A DNA stretch of 64,000 bases from contig NZ_LMVL02000002.1 in assembly GCF_001541345.2 (NCBI RefSeq), positions 620,001-684,000 of the forward strand. The letters are read 5' to 3'. The translations under genes and the position numbers were made by a program. Origin of the DNA: Gillisella vitis. Lineage in GTDB: Bacteria; Pseudomonadota; Alphaproteobacteria; Rhizobiales; Rhizobiaceae. Below the pieces are notes generated by a model, which searched no databases, was not told where the DNA came from, and was given only the letters and a program-made list of their open reading frames with translations. Positions 45,323-54,629 of this stretch are shown here, in pieces (the first letter of the stretch is position 1; every line of letters starts with the position of its first letter).

Positions 45323-46468
45323 ATGCGCACACGGGCTCTCTCGCCACTGAATATCGCGGTCAATCTGACGGTGCTGCTGCTGGTCGTGATATGGACGATC
45401 CCAACGGTGGGTCTGTTGGTGACGTCTGTGCGCGACAAGAACCAGATTGTCGCTTCCGGCTGGTGGACAGCCTTGACCAGTTCACGCCAGAAGGGGATCT
45501 ACCGGGCGCCGGGACCGGAAGCGCAAAAGCAGGAGGGCGCGCTCTACGTGATATCAGGCAATGTGCTTGATGAGCCTCAAGGCAAGGTCAGCGCCTTCGG
45601 CACATCCAGCCTCAAGGCGGAAGAGTTTGAAGCGGGTACTACCGCGAGCCTGAAGGATGGTCAGACGTTGACGGTCGCCGAAGATGGCACATTCAAGTTG
45701 ACGTCGACGACCTCCTTTGACGGGTCGCGCGGCCAGCGTATTTTCTTCACCGCCAAACTGCCGCCACGCTTCAGCCTCGACAATTACCGCACGGTGCTGA
45801 ATGCCGAGGGCATCGGCAAATCCTTCATCAATTCACTGACGGTTTCCATTCCCGCCACCATTATTCCCATTCTTGTGGCTGCCTTTGCCGCCTATGCGCT
45901 GGCCTGGATGCCCTTTCCCGGACGCTCTCTCTTGCTTGCGGGTATTGTCGGCCTGCTGGTCGTGCCGCTGCAAATGTCGCTGATCCCGCTATTGCAGCTT
46001 TATAATAATGTAGGAGAGTTTTTCGGGGTGCCGTCCAAGACTTATCTTGGCATCTGGCTGGCGCATATGGGGTTCGGCCTGCCGCTCGCCATCTATCTGT
46101 TGCGCAATTACATCGCTGGCCTGCCTCGTGAAATCATGGAATCGGCGCGGGTCGACGGCGCCAGCGATTTCGAGATCTTCACCAAGATCGTGCTGCCGCT
46201 GTCTTATCCGGCGCTGGCGTCTTTCGCGATCTTCCAGTTTCTATGGACCTGGAATGACCTGCTGGTCGCCATGGTATTTCTGGGGACTGGCAATGAGGAA
46301 CTGGTGCTGACCGGCCGCCTCGTCAACCTGCTCGGCTCGCGTGGCGCCAATTGGGAAATTCTGACGGCATCCGCCTTCATTACCATTATCGTGCCGCTTT
46401 TGGTGTTTTTCGTGCTGCAACGCTATCTGGTGCGCGGTCTGCTGGCCGGTTCCGTCAAGGGTGGCTGA
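45323..46468 (+). CDS. aglG: AglG, alpha-glucoside ABC permease
   Basis: This is the second permease subunit, MalG type. The 381-residue product has an N-terminal membrane helix and a periplasmic insert of about 110 residues (residues 45-155, before the transport core; typical of AglG). It then has several helices and an EAA loop (REIMESARVDGASDFEIFTKIVLP). GGGAGG precedes the ATG. It lies between aglF and aglA. Confidence 0.93.
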   Translation: MRTRALSPLNIAVNLTVLLLVVIWTIPTVGLLVTSVRDKNQIVASGWWTALTSSRQKGIYRAPGPEAQKQEGALYVISGNVLDEPQGKVSAFGTSSLKAEEFEAGTTASLKDGQTLTVAEDGTFKLTSTTSFDGSRGQRIFFTAKLPPRFSLDNYRTVLNAEGIGKSFINSLTVSIPATIIPILVAAFAAYALAWMPFPGRSLLLAGIVGLLVVPLQMSLIPLLQLYNNVGEFFGVPSKTYLGIWLAHMGFGLPLAIYLLRNYIAGLPREIMESARVDGASDFEIFTKIVLPLSYPALASFAIFQFLWTWNDLLVAMVFLGTGNEELVLTGRLVNLLGSRGANWEILTASAFITIIVPLLVFFVLQRYLVRGLLAGSVKGG

Positions 46469-46544
46469 TCGCGTTTTCGACGGCTTGTTTTTCCTCCCTC
46501 CCTAAATCTCCAACAGGCCAAAATTTCCAAGAGGACAGATATTC

Positions 46545-48197
46545 ATGACTGCTGCTTCCGATAGTGTCGCAATGCCGGACAAGGACTGGTGGCGCGGCGC
46601 GGTCATCTACCAGATTTATCCCCGTTCTTTCCAGGATTCCAACGGCGATGGCATTGGCGACCTGAAGGGCATCACCGCCCGCCTGCCGCATGTGGCAGGC
46701 CTCGGTGCCGATGCGATCTGGATATCGCCCTTCTTCACCTCGCCGATGAAGGACTTTGGTTATGACGTGTCCAATTACGTCGATGTCGATCCGATGTTCG
46801 GCACGCTCAACGATTTCGACGCGCTGATTGCCGAAGCTCATCGCCTCGGCATCAAGGTGATGATCGACCTGGTGATCTCCCACACGTCAGACCAGCATGC
46901 GTGGTTTGTCGAAAGCCGGTCCAGCCGCATCAATGCCCGGTCCGATTGGTATGTCTGGTCCGATCCGAAGCCGGATGGCACGCCGCCAAACAATTGGCTG
47001 TCGATTTTCGGCGGGTCCGCCTGGCAATGGGACCCGAGCCGGATGCAGTATTACCTGCACAACTTCCTGACCTCGCAGCCCGATCTCAACATGCATAATC
47101 CGCATGTGCAGGAGGCGGTGCTGGATGCGGTGCGGTTCTGGCTGAAGCGTGGCGTGGACGGGTTCCGTCTGGACACCATCAATTTCTACTTTCATGACCT
47201 GGCCTTGCGTGACAATCCGGCGCTCGACCCCGAACGGCGCAATGCGGCGACGGCACCGGCGGTCAATCCATATAATTTCCAGGAGCATATCTACGACAAG
47301 AACCAGGCGGAAAACCTGGAATTCCTCAAGCGCTTTCGCTCCGTGCTGGATGAGTTTCCAGCGATTGCCGCCGTTGGCGAAGTCGGGGACAGCCAATACG
47401 GGCTGCAAATCGCCGGGCAGTACACGTCCGGCGGCGACAAGATGCAGATGTGCTATGCCTTCGAATTCCTCGCGCCCGACCCTGTGACACCAGCGCTGGT
47501 CGCCAATACCCAGAAGGCCTTCCAAGATGCCGCGCCTGAGGGCTGGGCTTGCTGGGCCTTTTCCAACCATGATGTTGTGCGCCATGTCAGCCGCTGGGGT
47601 GCCAATGTCGCCGACCGTGCCGCCTTCGCCAAGCAGATGGCCGCACTGCTGATGACCCAGCGTGGCTCGGTCTGCATCTATCAGGGCGAGGAACTGGGGC
47701 TAACCGAGGCCGATATCTCCTTTGAGGACCTGCAGGACCCTTACGGCATCCAGTTCTGGCCGGAATTCAAGGGACGCGACGGTTGCCGCACACCAATGGT
47801 CTGGGATGCACTGGCCAAACAATCCGGTTTCAGCGCCGCCGACAAGACATGGCTGCCGATCCCGGTCGAGCACAACCTGAATGCCGTCCATGTCCAGGAA
47901 GGGCATGATGACAGCGTGCTGGAACACTATCGGCGTTTCCTGCATTTCCGCCGGACGCAGCCAGCGCTGATCAAGGGCGAGATCGCCTTCCATACGGTGA
48001 CGGAGACAGGCCTCGTCTATTCCCGCAGCCTGGATGGAGAGACGGTCTTGTGCGGCTTTAACATGTCTGCCGAACCGGCCGAACTGTCTCTACCGGATGG
48101 AAATTGGCAGGCTCTGGATGGCCACGGTTTTGCCGGGAGTGTCGCAGGTGGCAAGATCAGCCTTCCAGCCTGGGGCGCCTGGTTCGGTCGCGGTTAA
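46545..48197 (+). CDS. aglA: AglA, alpha-glucosidase (GH13)
   Basis: This cytoplasmic glycoside hydrolase splits imported alpha-glucosides. The 550-residue product has the GH13 landmarks: YQIYPRSFQDSNGDGIGDL near the start, DLVISHTSDQH, the QPDLN signature that marks alpha-glucosidase/oligo-1,6-glucosidase types, GFRLDT with nucleophile Asp210, Glu279 in AVGEVGD as acid/base, and FSNHD with Asp343. A C-terminal beta domain follows. No signal peptide is present. The order aglE-F-G-A-K matches S. meliloti. Confidence 0.95.
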   Translation: MTAASDSVAMPDKDWWRGAVIYQIYPRSFQDSNGDGIGDLKGITARLPHVAGLGADAIWISPFFTSPMKDFGYDVSNYVDVDPMFGTLNDFDALIAEAHRLGIKVMIDLVISHTSDQHAWFVESRSSRINARSDWYVWSDPKPDGTPPNNWLSIFGGSAWQWDPSRMQYYLHNFLTSQPDLNMHNPHVQEAVLDAVRFWLKRGVDGFRLDTINFYFHDLALRDNPALDPERRNAATAPAVNPYNFQEHIYDKNQAENLEFLKRFRSVLDEFPAIAAVGEVGDSQYGLQIAGQYTSGGDKMQMCYAFEFLAPDPVTPALVANTQKAFQDAAPEGWACWAFSNHDVVRHVSRWGANVADRAAFAKQMAALLMTQRGSVCIYQGEELGLTEADISFEDLQDPYGIQFWPEFKGRDGCRTPMVWDALAKQSGFSAADKTWLPIPVEHNLNAVHVQEGHDDSVLEHYRRFLHFRRTQPALIKGEIAFHTVTETGLVYSRSLDGETVLCGFNMSAEPAELSLPDGNWQALDGHGFAGSVAGGKISLPAWGAWFGRG

Positions 48198-48219
48198 ACG
48201 TTGAGACTAACAAATGGAC

Positions 48220-48250
48220 ATCTGTCCGGCTCATGGCGAGCCGGACAGAT
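48220..48250 (+). repeat. 13-bp stem-loop between aglA and aglK
   Basis: ATCTGTCCGGCTC (48220-48232) pairs perfectly with GAGCCGGACAGAT (48238-48250) over a 5-base loop, with no T run. It is just upstream of the strong ribosome-binding site of aglK and could tune the amount of the ATPase relative to AglA. Confidence 0.75.
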
Positions 48251-48274
48251 CCAAAAACGAGGAGGGGGAGGACA

Positions 48275-49363
48275 ATGGCAAGCTTGGTCCTGAAAGACAT
48301 TCGCAAGGCCTATGGACAGGTCAAGGTGCTGCACGGCATCGACCTAGAGATCGCCAAGGGTGAGTTCGTCGTCTTTGTCGGCCCGTCTGGCTGCGGCAAA
48401 TCCACGCTTTTGCGGATGATTGCCGGGCTGGAGGATATTACCAGCGGCGAGATGCGGATCGACGACCAGATCGTCAATGACGTGCCACCCTCCAAGCGTG
48501 GTATCGCCATGGTCTTCCAGTCCTATGCGCTGTACCCGCATATGAGTGTCTACGACAACATGGCTTTCGGCATGCGCATCGCCGGTGAAAGCAAACAGGA
48601 AATCGAGCGGCGGGTGCGCGCCGCCGCCGCCATCCTGCAATTGGAGCCCTATCTCGACCGCCTGCCCAAGGCTTTGTCGGGCGGGCAGCGCCAGCGTGTG
48701 GCCATTGGCCGGGCGATCTGCCGAGATCCGAAAGTCTTTCTGTTCGACGAACCGCTCTCCAATCTCGATGCAGCCCTTCGCGTCGCAACCCGGATTGAAA
48801 TCGCCCGTCTGCATGAGCAGATGTCCGATACCACGATGATCTACGTCACCCATGACCAGGTCGAGGCGATGACGCTGGCCGATCGGATTGTCGTGTTGTC
48901 GGCGGGCCGGATCGAACAGGTCGGTGCGCCGCTGGAGCTTTACGAGCGGCCCGCCAATCTGTTCGTTGCGCAGTTCATCGGTTCGCCCGCCATGAACATC
49001 CTGCCGGCCGCCATCGTCGAGGCAGGGTCTGAAACGCGCATCGCGCTCAAGGATCGCTCAACCCTGTCGGTGCCGATTGCCGTCCCCCCCGAGGACGCAG
49101 GCAAACCGGCCAGTTTCGGGGTAAGGCCGGAGGATTTGACCATTGCCGCCGAAGGTCCGGCGCTGTTTGAAGGTACCGTTTCCCTGGTCGAGGCCCTTGG
49201 CGAGGTGACAATGCTCTATGTCGACGGCCCGGTCGAGGGTCAGCCGGTGGTGATAAAACTGCCGGGCATTGCCAAGGTTGCCAGGGGCGAGCGGCTGCGC
49301 TTTGCCGCAGAGGGTGAAAAGCTACATCTTTTTGATGCGCAGGGGCAAAGCTACAAGCGTTGA
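48275..49363 (+). CDS. aglK: AglK, ATP-binding subunit of alpha-glucoside transporter
   Basis: This is a MalK-type ATPase. The ATG at 48275 behind GGAGGGGGAGG gives 362 residues. Motifs seen are Walker A GPSGCGKST (about residues 36-44), the Q-loop MVFQSYALYPHMSV, the signature LSGGQRQRVAIGRA, Walker B VFLFDEPLSNLD and the switch His in YVTHDQ. The C-terminal third is the TOBE/regulatory domain (SFGVRPEDLTI). It is the last gene of the agl operon; no clear terminator is seen directly after it. Confidence 0.96.
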   Translation: MASLVLKDIRKAYGQVKVLHGIDLEIAKGEFVVFVGPSGCGKSTLLRMIAGLEDITSGEMRIDDQIVNDVPPSKRGIAMVFQSYALYPHMSVYDNMAFGMRIAGESKQEIERRVRAAAAILQLEPYLDRLPKALSGGQRQRVAIGRAICRDPKVFLFDEPLSNLDAALRVATRIEIARLHEQMSDTTMIYVTHDQVEAMTLADRIVVLSAGRIEQVGAPLELYERPANLFVAQFIGSPAMNILPAAIVEAGSETRIALKDRSTLSVPIAVPPEDAGKPASFGVRPEDLTIAAEGPALFEGTVSLVEALGEVTMLYVDGPVEGQPVVIKLPGIAKVARGERLRFAAEGEKLHLFDAQGQSYKR

Positions 49364-49501
49364 ACGTGTATGATTTCCCATGCATTAACTATGGTAAAAA
49401 AGGCAGGCTCGCCAAGGGGGCGGGCAAGGCGGTTTATCCATTTTCTGTTAAGTTCGTTCCCCTAGCCTGTGACCAGTAAGGGTGTGAGTGGGGTACACAT
49501 T

Positions 49502-49909
49502 ATGAATACAGCAGCTGGTCATTCAAATTACCTGCGCAGGGAAGAGTCCTTCATGTATGACCGGGAAGGCCGGTTTCGCATGGAAGACACCATGAATTCC
49601 GGGCGCCTGGAATATACCGAGAAAGGCATGAGCCATATGGCGTCGCGCCGTTGTGACATCATCCGTATTTCTCAAAGCGGCGCCGTCATTTCCCTGCTGA
49701 CGCAATTCAATCTTCCCAAGCAATTCTATCTGGACATTCCCGATGCCCGCATCAACAAGGTGGGCGGGTTGTTGATGAAGACCTTCCCAAACAATACCGC
49801 CGAGATTCGTTTTCTGCGGTTGTTGACGCAGAAAGAGCTGGATCGAATTTTCGTGTTCAGCACCCATCCAGCCCATCGTGACCGCGTTCTGGATGTCCGC
49901 ACCTGGTAA
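49502..49909 (+). CDS. PilZ-like protein (possible c-di-GMP sensor)
   Basis: The 135-residue product from the ATG at 49502 has an extended N-terminus, then a region (about 60-130) resembling PilZ domains: ASRRCDIIRISQSGAVISLL, then LPKQFYLDI. The Arg pair and the x-Ser-x-x-Gly motif are present, but the canonical RxxxR spacing and D/N before Ser are degenerate, so c-di-GMP binding is uncertain. It stands alone with a terminator about 80 bp after it. Its nearness to a motility locus is suggestive only. Confidence 0.65.
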   Translation: MNTAAGHSNYLRREESFMYDREGRFRMEDTMNSGRLEYTEKGMSHMASRRCDIIRISQSGAVISLLTQFNLPKQFYLDIPDARINKVGGLLMKTFPNNTAEIRFLRLLTQKELDRIFVFSTHPAHRDRVLDVRTW

Positions 49910-50515
49910 TGACAACAGGTGAGGCAATTTTGGCCAGCTCGTTCTTTGTACGGTAGCGTACCAAAAATTAAATATCAGAGGCGTTGGCGGGGAGCATCAA
50001 GCTCCCCGTTTTGCTGTTTGTGCGCAAGCGGTTTCGGGCCGCTGGATGATGCATCTATCCATTTCCTTAGATTTCAAGTGATTGATATCATTGAAGATCA
50101 GGAGCACATCCATGTTGATGCGCTGGGCGTCCTGACGTTCCTATCCTAGGCCTCATCCGGAAGTTTCGGGCAATTTCGTCCGAAAGGCACGCTCCTGCGG
50201 GAAGCGCTAAAAATGCCGCAAATCCGTGGCGTTTCCTCTATTCGCGTGAATATGAGACATTGCGATGATAAAAACCGGGTTTTGTAAACCCTTTGGTTAC
50301 CAAGTTTCTTCATCCTTTAAAGACAGTCGGCTCGTGTTGCCGATGGACTGGGTCTTCTGGACCGGATCTTCAGGGCGATGGTCTCAGGCGGACATGCATT
50401 TGAGACAGTTGCACTCTCTTGAAGGCGGGGATGCTTGGACATCCTCCAGCCTTGGTAAAAGTTGCGGCGTTGAGCCGCCAGCCGCTGACCGGCTGTTTGG
50501 GTACGAGTTGTGAGT
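49910..50515. other. About 600-bp intergenic region
   Basis: Apart from the terminator at 49988-50013, no gene or strong signal is seen. Short open frames present lack ribosome-binding sites and family-like sequence. The right part must contain the promoter of the DUF2778 gene. Confidence 0.6.
49988..50013 (+). terminator. Terminator after PilZ-like gene
   Basis: CGGGGAGC (49988-49995) pairs with GCTCCCCG (50001-50008) across ATCAA, followed by TTTTG. Confidence 0.88.
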
Positions 50516-51892
50516 ATGGCGTTCGCGGTCGATTTCTTTCCCAGCACTGGCAGAACCGTTACTGGTCGGTCCGGGCGCGCAAAGTCCGTCCTGGTTCCCA
50601 GGCTGATGTCCGGCGCGGCGCTTGTCGGCGGTAGCCTTGCCGCTGGTCTTTGGGTCGCCGTGACATTTAGCACGCTGCATGGTGTCGGTTTTTCACAAGC
50701 CCCTGTCTCCTCTCCCTTTTCGAGGGATATGGCGGCGGAATTCCGCAATAGCCTGGTCCTGCCAAAGCCGCCTGTCGCGGTGGCACGGCGGGACGAAGTT
50801 CGGTCGGCCCAGGCGGTAAAGGAGAAGATGGCGCAGGTTCGCCACGAAATCGCAGCGCTTTCCACGCCGGTTTCCAAGCCACTCGACCTCGCCGGACGCG
50901 CAATTCTGGAGCAGGCGCTAGCCGTCTCCATCGCCGAGCGGGCATTGGCGCAGCGCTGGAGCAATGATACGGGCAGCCAGGTTGCCCAGGCCGTGGCGGC
51001 AAAGCCGCAGCCAGTTCAACCGACCGCTATGCCGCCACAGCAGGTTGCTGAGGCGATCCTGAAGACAGCGCCGCCCCTTGGCCAGATAAACCAGCCCTTG
51101 TCCGCGCAATTGCAGCCGGTCGCAACCGCATTGGTCGCCGACCGCGGCCGCGATCCCGTCGCTCCTTCACAAGCTGGCCCGACCACCATTGCCTCGGCTG
51201 AACCACCTGCCGCCAAGCCGATGCAGGTGGCCATGCTACCGGATGTGGTGCCAGCGCCGATCAACCGGCCCAAGAGTGACCCTTTCCGTGAAGTTCTGGT
51301 TGCACCCAAGCCTGAAACAGACGCCGACACTTCCGCCCGGCCGCAACCGAAGACCATTCCGCTGAAATCTGCGCCTGAAAAAACCGCGCCAAAGACAGTG
51401 ATGGCCTATGCCCGCTCGCAGGAGGTGATGGACGATGATGAAAGCCCGTCGATCTTCCGCAAGCGCGCCTCATTGCCCGGTCGCGGCAGCGGTGTCGCCG
51501 TCTATGACATTTCCAGCGCCACGGTCTATATGCCGAATGGTGAAAAGCTGGTGGCCCATTCCGGTCGTGGCGAGAATCGAGACAATCCGCGCTCCGTCCA
51601 CATCAAGAACCGTGGTGCGACCCCGCCGAATATCTATCGGCTGACGCTGCGCGAAAGCCTGTTCCATGGTGTTGAGGCCTTGCGCATGACACCGGTCGGC
51701 GGCAACAATATGTATGGCCGCGATGGCTTCCTGACCCATACGTTCCTGCTGCGGGTGCGCGGCGATTCCAGTGGCTGCGTGGTGTTCCAGGAATATCCGC
51801 GCTTCCTGGCCGCCTACAAGCGCGGCGACATCAAGACGCTGATCGTTGTGCCGACCGTGGCTGAATTGCCGAAATACATGGCAAAGCTGTAA
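50516..51892 (+). CDS. Exported/membrane protein with C-terminal DUF2778 (Tlde1-type) domain
   Basis: The 458-residue product has a membrane segment at about 31-55 (AALVGGSLAAGLWVAVTF) and about 240 residues of Pro/Ala/Gln-rich, probably unstructured sequence. A C-terminal domain (about 310-458) matches DUF2778: SVHIKNRGATPPNIYRL, then NMYGRDGFLTH, and RGDSSGCVVF with Cys421 as the likely catalytic residue. Members of this family include T6SS effectors with L,D-transpeptidase-like activity on peptidoglycan, but no T6SS genes are here, so a housekeeping wall role is as likely. The start (ATG 50516 or GTG 50510) is uncertain. A strong terminator follows. Confidence 0.75.
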   Translation: MAFAVDFFPSTGRTVTGRSGRAKSVLVPRLMSGAALVGGSLAAGLWVAVTFSTLHGVGFSQAPVSSPFSRDMAAEFRNSLVLPKPPVAVARRDEVRSAQAVKEKMAQVRHEIAALSTPVSKPLDLAGRAILEQALAVSIAERALAQRWSNDTGSQVAQAVAAKPQPVQPTAMPPQQVAEAILKTAPPLGQINQPLSAQLQPVATALVADRGRDPVAPSQAGPTTIASAEPPAAKPMQVAMLPDVVPAPINRPKSDPFREVLVAPKPETDADTSARPQPKTIPLKSAPEKTAPKTVMAYARSQEVMDDDESPSIFRKRASLPGRGSGVAVYDISSATVYMPNGEKLVAHSGRGENRDNPRSVHIKNRGATPPNIYRLTLRESLFHGVEALRMTPVGGNNMYGRDGFLTHTFLLRVRGDSSGCVVFQEYPRFLAAYKRGDIKTLIVVPTVAELPKYMAKL

Positions 51893-51916
51893 CACGAAGA
51901 AATCTCGATATGACCA

Positions 51917-51944
51917 CGCCGCGCTGGCACCAGCGCGGCGTTTT
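51917..51944 (+). terminator. Terminator after DUF2778 gene
   Basis: CGCCGCGCTGG (51917-51927) pairs with CCAGCGCGGCG (51930-51940), followed by TTTT. The next gene, on the other strand, ends just past it. Confidence 0.88.
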
Positions 51945-51949
51945 CGTGT

Positions 51950-53377
51950 TCAAACCAGATGCTGAAAAGCCAGGATGGCGCAGGTGACCGTGATGGCACC
52001 GCCGATGCGGGTGGCGATCTGCGAAAATGGCATCAGGCTCATCCGGTTGGCGGCGGTCAGAATGGCGATATCGCCGGTGCCGCCCTGGCCGCTGTGACAG
52101 CCGACCACAACGGCGACATCGATGGGAAACATCTTGACGAGGCGGGCGGACAGAAATCCTGTGCCGATCAATGTGAGTACGGTGCTGACCACCGTGACCA
52201 CCGTTTGCAGGGTAAAGGCGCTGATGAACGACTGCCACGGCGTATAGGAAATGCCCATGGCAAACAGCAGGGGCCAGGTCACGATGCGCGAGAAAAACGC
52301 GTAGACTTCTCGTCCGCCATCTTCAAGGCTTGGCGAGACCAATTGACCCAGTTTGGCAATCACCACCAGAAACAGCATGGTGATCGGGGCTGGAAAATCC
52401 AGAAGCCGCTGGGCCAGAACACCCACCAGATAGAAGGTGACGATGGTGACGCCTGCCGTGGCAATCATCGCGCGGTCCACCGGCTGTTCACCCGGCTTTT
52501 TGCCGTTGATGTCGATATTCAACAGGCCCGCCTGCAATCGGCCTTCGCCGGTGAGGTGAGGATAGCGTTTGCCGAGCACATTCAGCAGGCCGCAGATCAC
52601 CACGGCTGTGAAGCTGCCCAGCATGACGACGGGAATAATCTGCGCGAAAATCTCGTTCTGCGGCTGAGACAGAACGCCGGAATAGCCCATGGACAGCGGG
52701 ATTGCGCCTTCGCCCAGGCCGCCGGCCATGATGGGCAGGACGACGAAAAACAGGCTATGCTCGACGGTCATCCCCATGATCACGCCGACCAGGGTACCAA
52801 CCAGCATGGCAGTTATCGAGCTGATCGCCAAAGGCACGAAAATCTTGAAAAAACCGGCAATCAGCACGCTGCGATCCATGCTGAGGATGCTGCCGACAAT
52901 GATGGCGGCAATATACATATAGAGGAAATTGGAGCTCTTGACGAAACTGTCGATCGCTTCGGCGACCGGCGGCGGGATGAGGCCGTAAAACACCATGGCG
53001 GACGGCACCACGAAACACAGGATCGCCGCTCCCCCCATCATGCCCAGCCATGGCAGCCAGCGACCGAGCTGCATGAAGAAGAAGCCGCCAAAGGACAGAA
53101 TGGCAATCGACATGGTCAGGTCGGAGGGCACCTTGCCGGTGGCGGCGAAGGCGGCAATCAATACGAAGAGAAGAACATAAATAGGAACGGGAACGACGCC
53201 GATCTTCATATCGACGATCCGCCACCATTGTTCACGCCAGCCATTTATTGCGCCAGCCGGTGTTGCGTTGGGGGGGCCGTCATCGTGCTGAGTGGGAGTG
53301 TTACCTTGCAGTCGTTCGAATGTTTTATCGGCCTGGGGAGCAGCTGAATGTTGATCGCTATCGAAAATTGATGGCAC
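51950..53377 (-). CDS. 2-hydroxycarboxylate (citrate/malate) transporter family protein
   Basis: This is a predicted secondary transporter for citrate, malate or similar acids (2HCT family, CitS/CimH type). The GTG start at 53377 has AGGAG 6 bp upstream and gives 475 residues. About 55 hydrophilic N-terminal residues are followed by 11-13 membrane segments. The two re-entrant-loop motifs of the family are present: GGLGEGAIPLSMGYS in the first half and CHSGQGGTGDIAILTAANRM in the second. No two-component regulators or citrate lyase genes are adjacent. The exact substrate cannot be told. Confidence 0.92.
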   Translation of the reverse strand: MPSIFDSDQHSAAPQADKTFERLQGNTPTQHDDGPPNATPAGAINGWREQWWRIVDMKIGVVPVPIYVLLFVLIAAFAATGKVPSDLTMSIAILSFGGFFFMQLGRWLPWLGMMGGAAILCFVVPSAMVFYGLIPPPVAEAIDSFVKSSNFLYMYIAAIIVGSILSMDRSVLIAGFFKIFVPLAISSITAMLVGTLVGVIMGMTVEHSLFFVVLPIMAGGLGEGAIPLSMGYSGVLSQPQNEIFAQIIPVVMLGSFTAVVICGLLNVLGKRYPHLTGEGRLQAGLLNIDINGKKPGEQPVDRAMIATAGVTIVTFYLVGVLAQRLLDFPAPITMLFLVVIAKLGQLVSPSLEDGGREVYAFFSRIVTWPLLFAMGISYTPWQSFISAFTLQTVVTVVSTVLTLIGTGFLSARLVKMFPIDVAVVVGCHSGQGGTGDIAILTAANRMSLMPFSQIATRIGGAITVTCAILAFQHLV

Positions 53378-53493
53378 TATAAACTCCTGTCTAACGTCTG
53401 GGCTTCGTTTTATAGGAGCCTCCGCAAAGGTAAATTAAAAAAGTCCTGATGGCATGGGGCATATTTCCCCAGTGAATACGCCCTGCCGCGGCT

Positions 53494-54441
53494 TCAAAAC
53501 CGCTCGCGATAAGCCTGGGGGGTCGTGGAGAGGATACGCAAAAAGCTTCTGCGCATGGTTTCATCCGCGCCGAACCCACAGCGCAGCCGTGTTTGAGCAA
53601 CACTGACACCCTGTTCCAGCAGACGTCTTGCTGCTTCCACCCTTATTTCTTCCACGGCCCGCGCTGGCGTTCGTCCGGTGAATTTGAGGTAATGGCGACA
53701 AAAGCTGCGCGTGCTCATATGAACATGGCTGGCGAGCGTTTCCACCGATAGATCACGACGCAGATTATCCAGAATCCAGCTGTGCAAAGCGTCAAACCTG
53801 TCGCTCTCTTGCTGTAAAGCCAGCATAGTGCTGAACTGCGACTGTCCGCCGGGGCGTTTGAGAAAGACCACCAATTCGCGTGCAACAGCGAGAGCAAGGC
53901 TTCGGCCAAGATCGGCTTCCACCAGCGCCAGCGCCAGATCAATTCCCGCAGTGACGCCTGCGGATGTCCAGATATGTCCATCCTGAAGAAAGATCGGGTC
54001 CGGGTCGAGTTTGACCTGCGGAAAGCGTTCGGAAAACTCCGCACAGCGGTTCCAATGGGTGACGGCTTTACGCCCGTCCAGCAAGCCAACCTCAGCCAGC
54101 AAAAATGCGCCACTACAGACCGAGCAAACACGGCGGGCATGGGCGGCCCTGGTGCGAATCCAGGCCAGAATGTCCTCATCACAGCAGGCGGCATTAACGC
54201 CCCGACCACCGGCAATCATCAGCGTGTCGATTGCTTGATCTGCCTTCGGAAGTTCCTGGCTGGCAAGGGCAAGGCCCGAATTGGTGATCACTTGCCCCGT
54301 CTTTGCAACCAGGCGGAGCTGATAGGCAGGGGGCTTTCCCAACAGGCGCAATTCGTCATTGGCGGTGGCGAAAACCTGAAACGGGCCAGTGATGTCGAGC
54401 AATTGGGCATTCTCGAAGCCGAGGATATCGATGATACGCAT
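53494..54441 (-). CDS. GlxA-type AraC regulator with DJ-1/PfpI domain
   Basis: This transcription regulator has 315 residues. The N-terminal DJ-1/PfpI (glutamine-amidotransferase-like) domain (about 1-190) contains SVCSGAFLLAEVGLLDGRKA. The C-terminal AraC double helix-turn-helix (about 215-315) contains HVHMSTRSFCRHYLKFTGRTP and CGFGADETMRRSF. The N-terminal domain probably senses a ligand and need not be an enzyme. It is divergent from an isonitrile-hydratase-like gene, itself a DJ-1 family member, and inverted repeats lie next to its ATG. It likely controls that neighbour and itself (inference). Confidence 0.92.
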   Translation of the reverse strand: MRIIDILGFENAQLLDITGPFQVFATANDELRLLGKPPAYQLRLVAKTGQVITNSGLALASQELPKADQAIDTLMIAGGRGVNAACCDEDILAWIRTRAAHARRVCSVCSGAFLLAEVGLLDGRKAVTHWNRCAEFSERFPQVKLDPDPIFLQDGHIWTSAGVTAGIDLALALVEADLGRSLALAVARELVVFLKRPGGQSQFSTMLALQQESDRFDALHSWILDNLRRDLSVETLASHVHMSTRSFCRHYLKFTGRTPARAVEEIRVEAARRLLEQGVSVAQTRLRCGFGADETMRRSFLRILSTTPQAYRERF

Positions 54442-54444
54442 AGA

Positions 54445-54481
54445 TTGGCAGAATTCGAGGGATTGTTGGCAATTCTGCCAA
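54445..54481. promoter_or_regulatory. Overlapping inverted repeats between the AraC regulator and isonitrile-hydratase-like gene
   Basis: TTGGCAGAATT (54445-54455) is perfectly inverted as AATTCTGCCAA (54471-54481). Within the right part, TTGGCA-N4-TGCCAA (54466-54481) forms a second palindrome. The left arm starts 3 bp upstream of the regulator's ATG. This is a likely autoregulatory operator. Confidence 0.65.
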
Positions 54482-54629
54482 GTGTCTTTCAGCTAGGGTG
54501 TCTTTGTCAATCCTCGAGCGACACTCTCGCGGCGTTGACCCTTCACGAGCGCGTTTGTGTCAAAGCCGAAAATGCGCTGCGTTCACCCTGCCCATGCCCG
54601 TGTGGGCGGCTTTCCACAAGGAGTGAAAA

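Noticed and set aside
49919-50149. 76-residue open frame after the PilZ-like gene
   Set aside because: It crosses the terminator hairpin at 49988-50013, has no ribosome-binding site and no recognisable motif.
51959-53347. 462-residue open frame on the plus strand
   Set aside because: It is antisense to the 2-hydroxycarboxylate transporter, is His/Asp/Gln-rich in a way typical of shadow frames, and has no ribosome-binding site.
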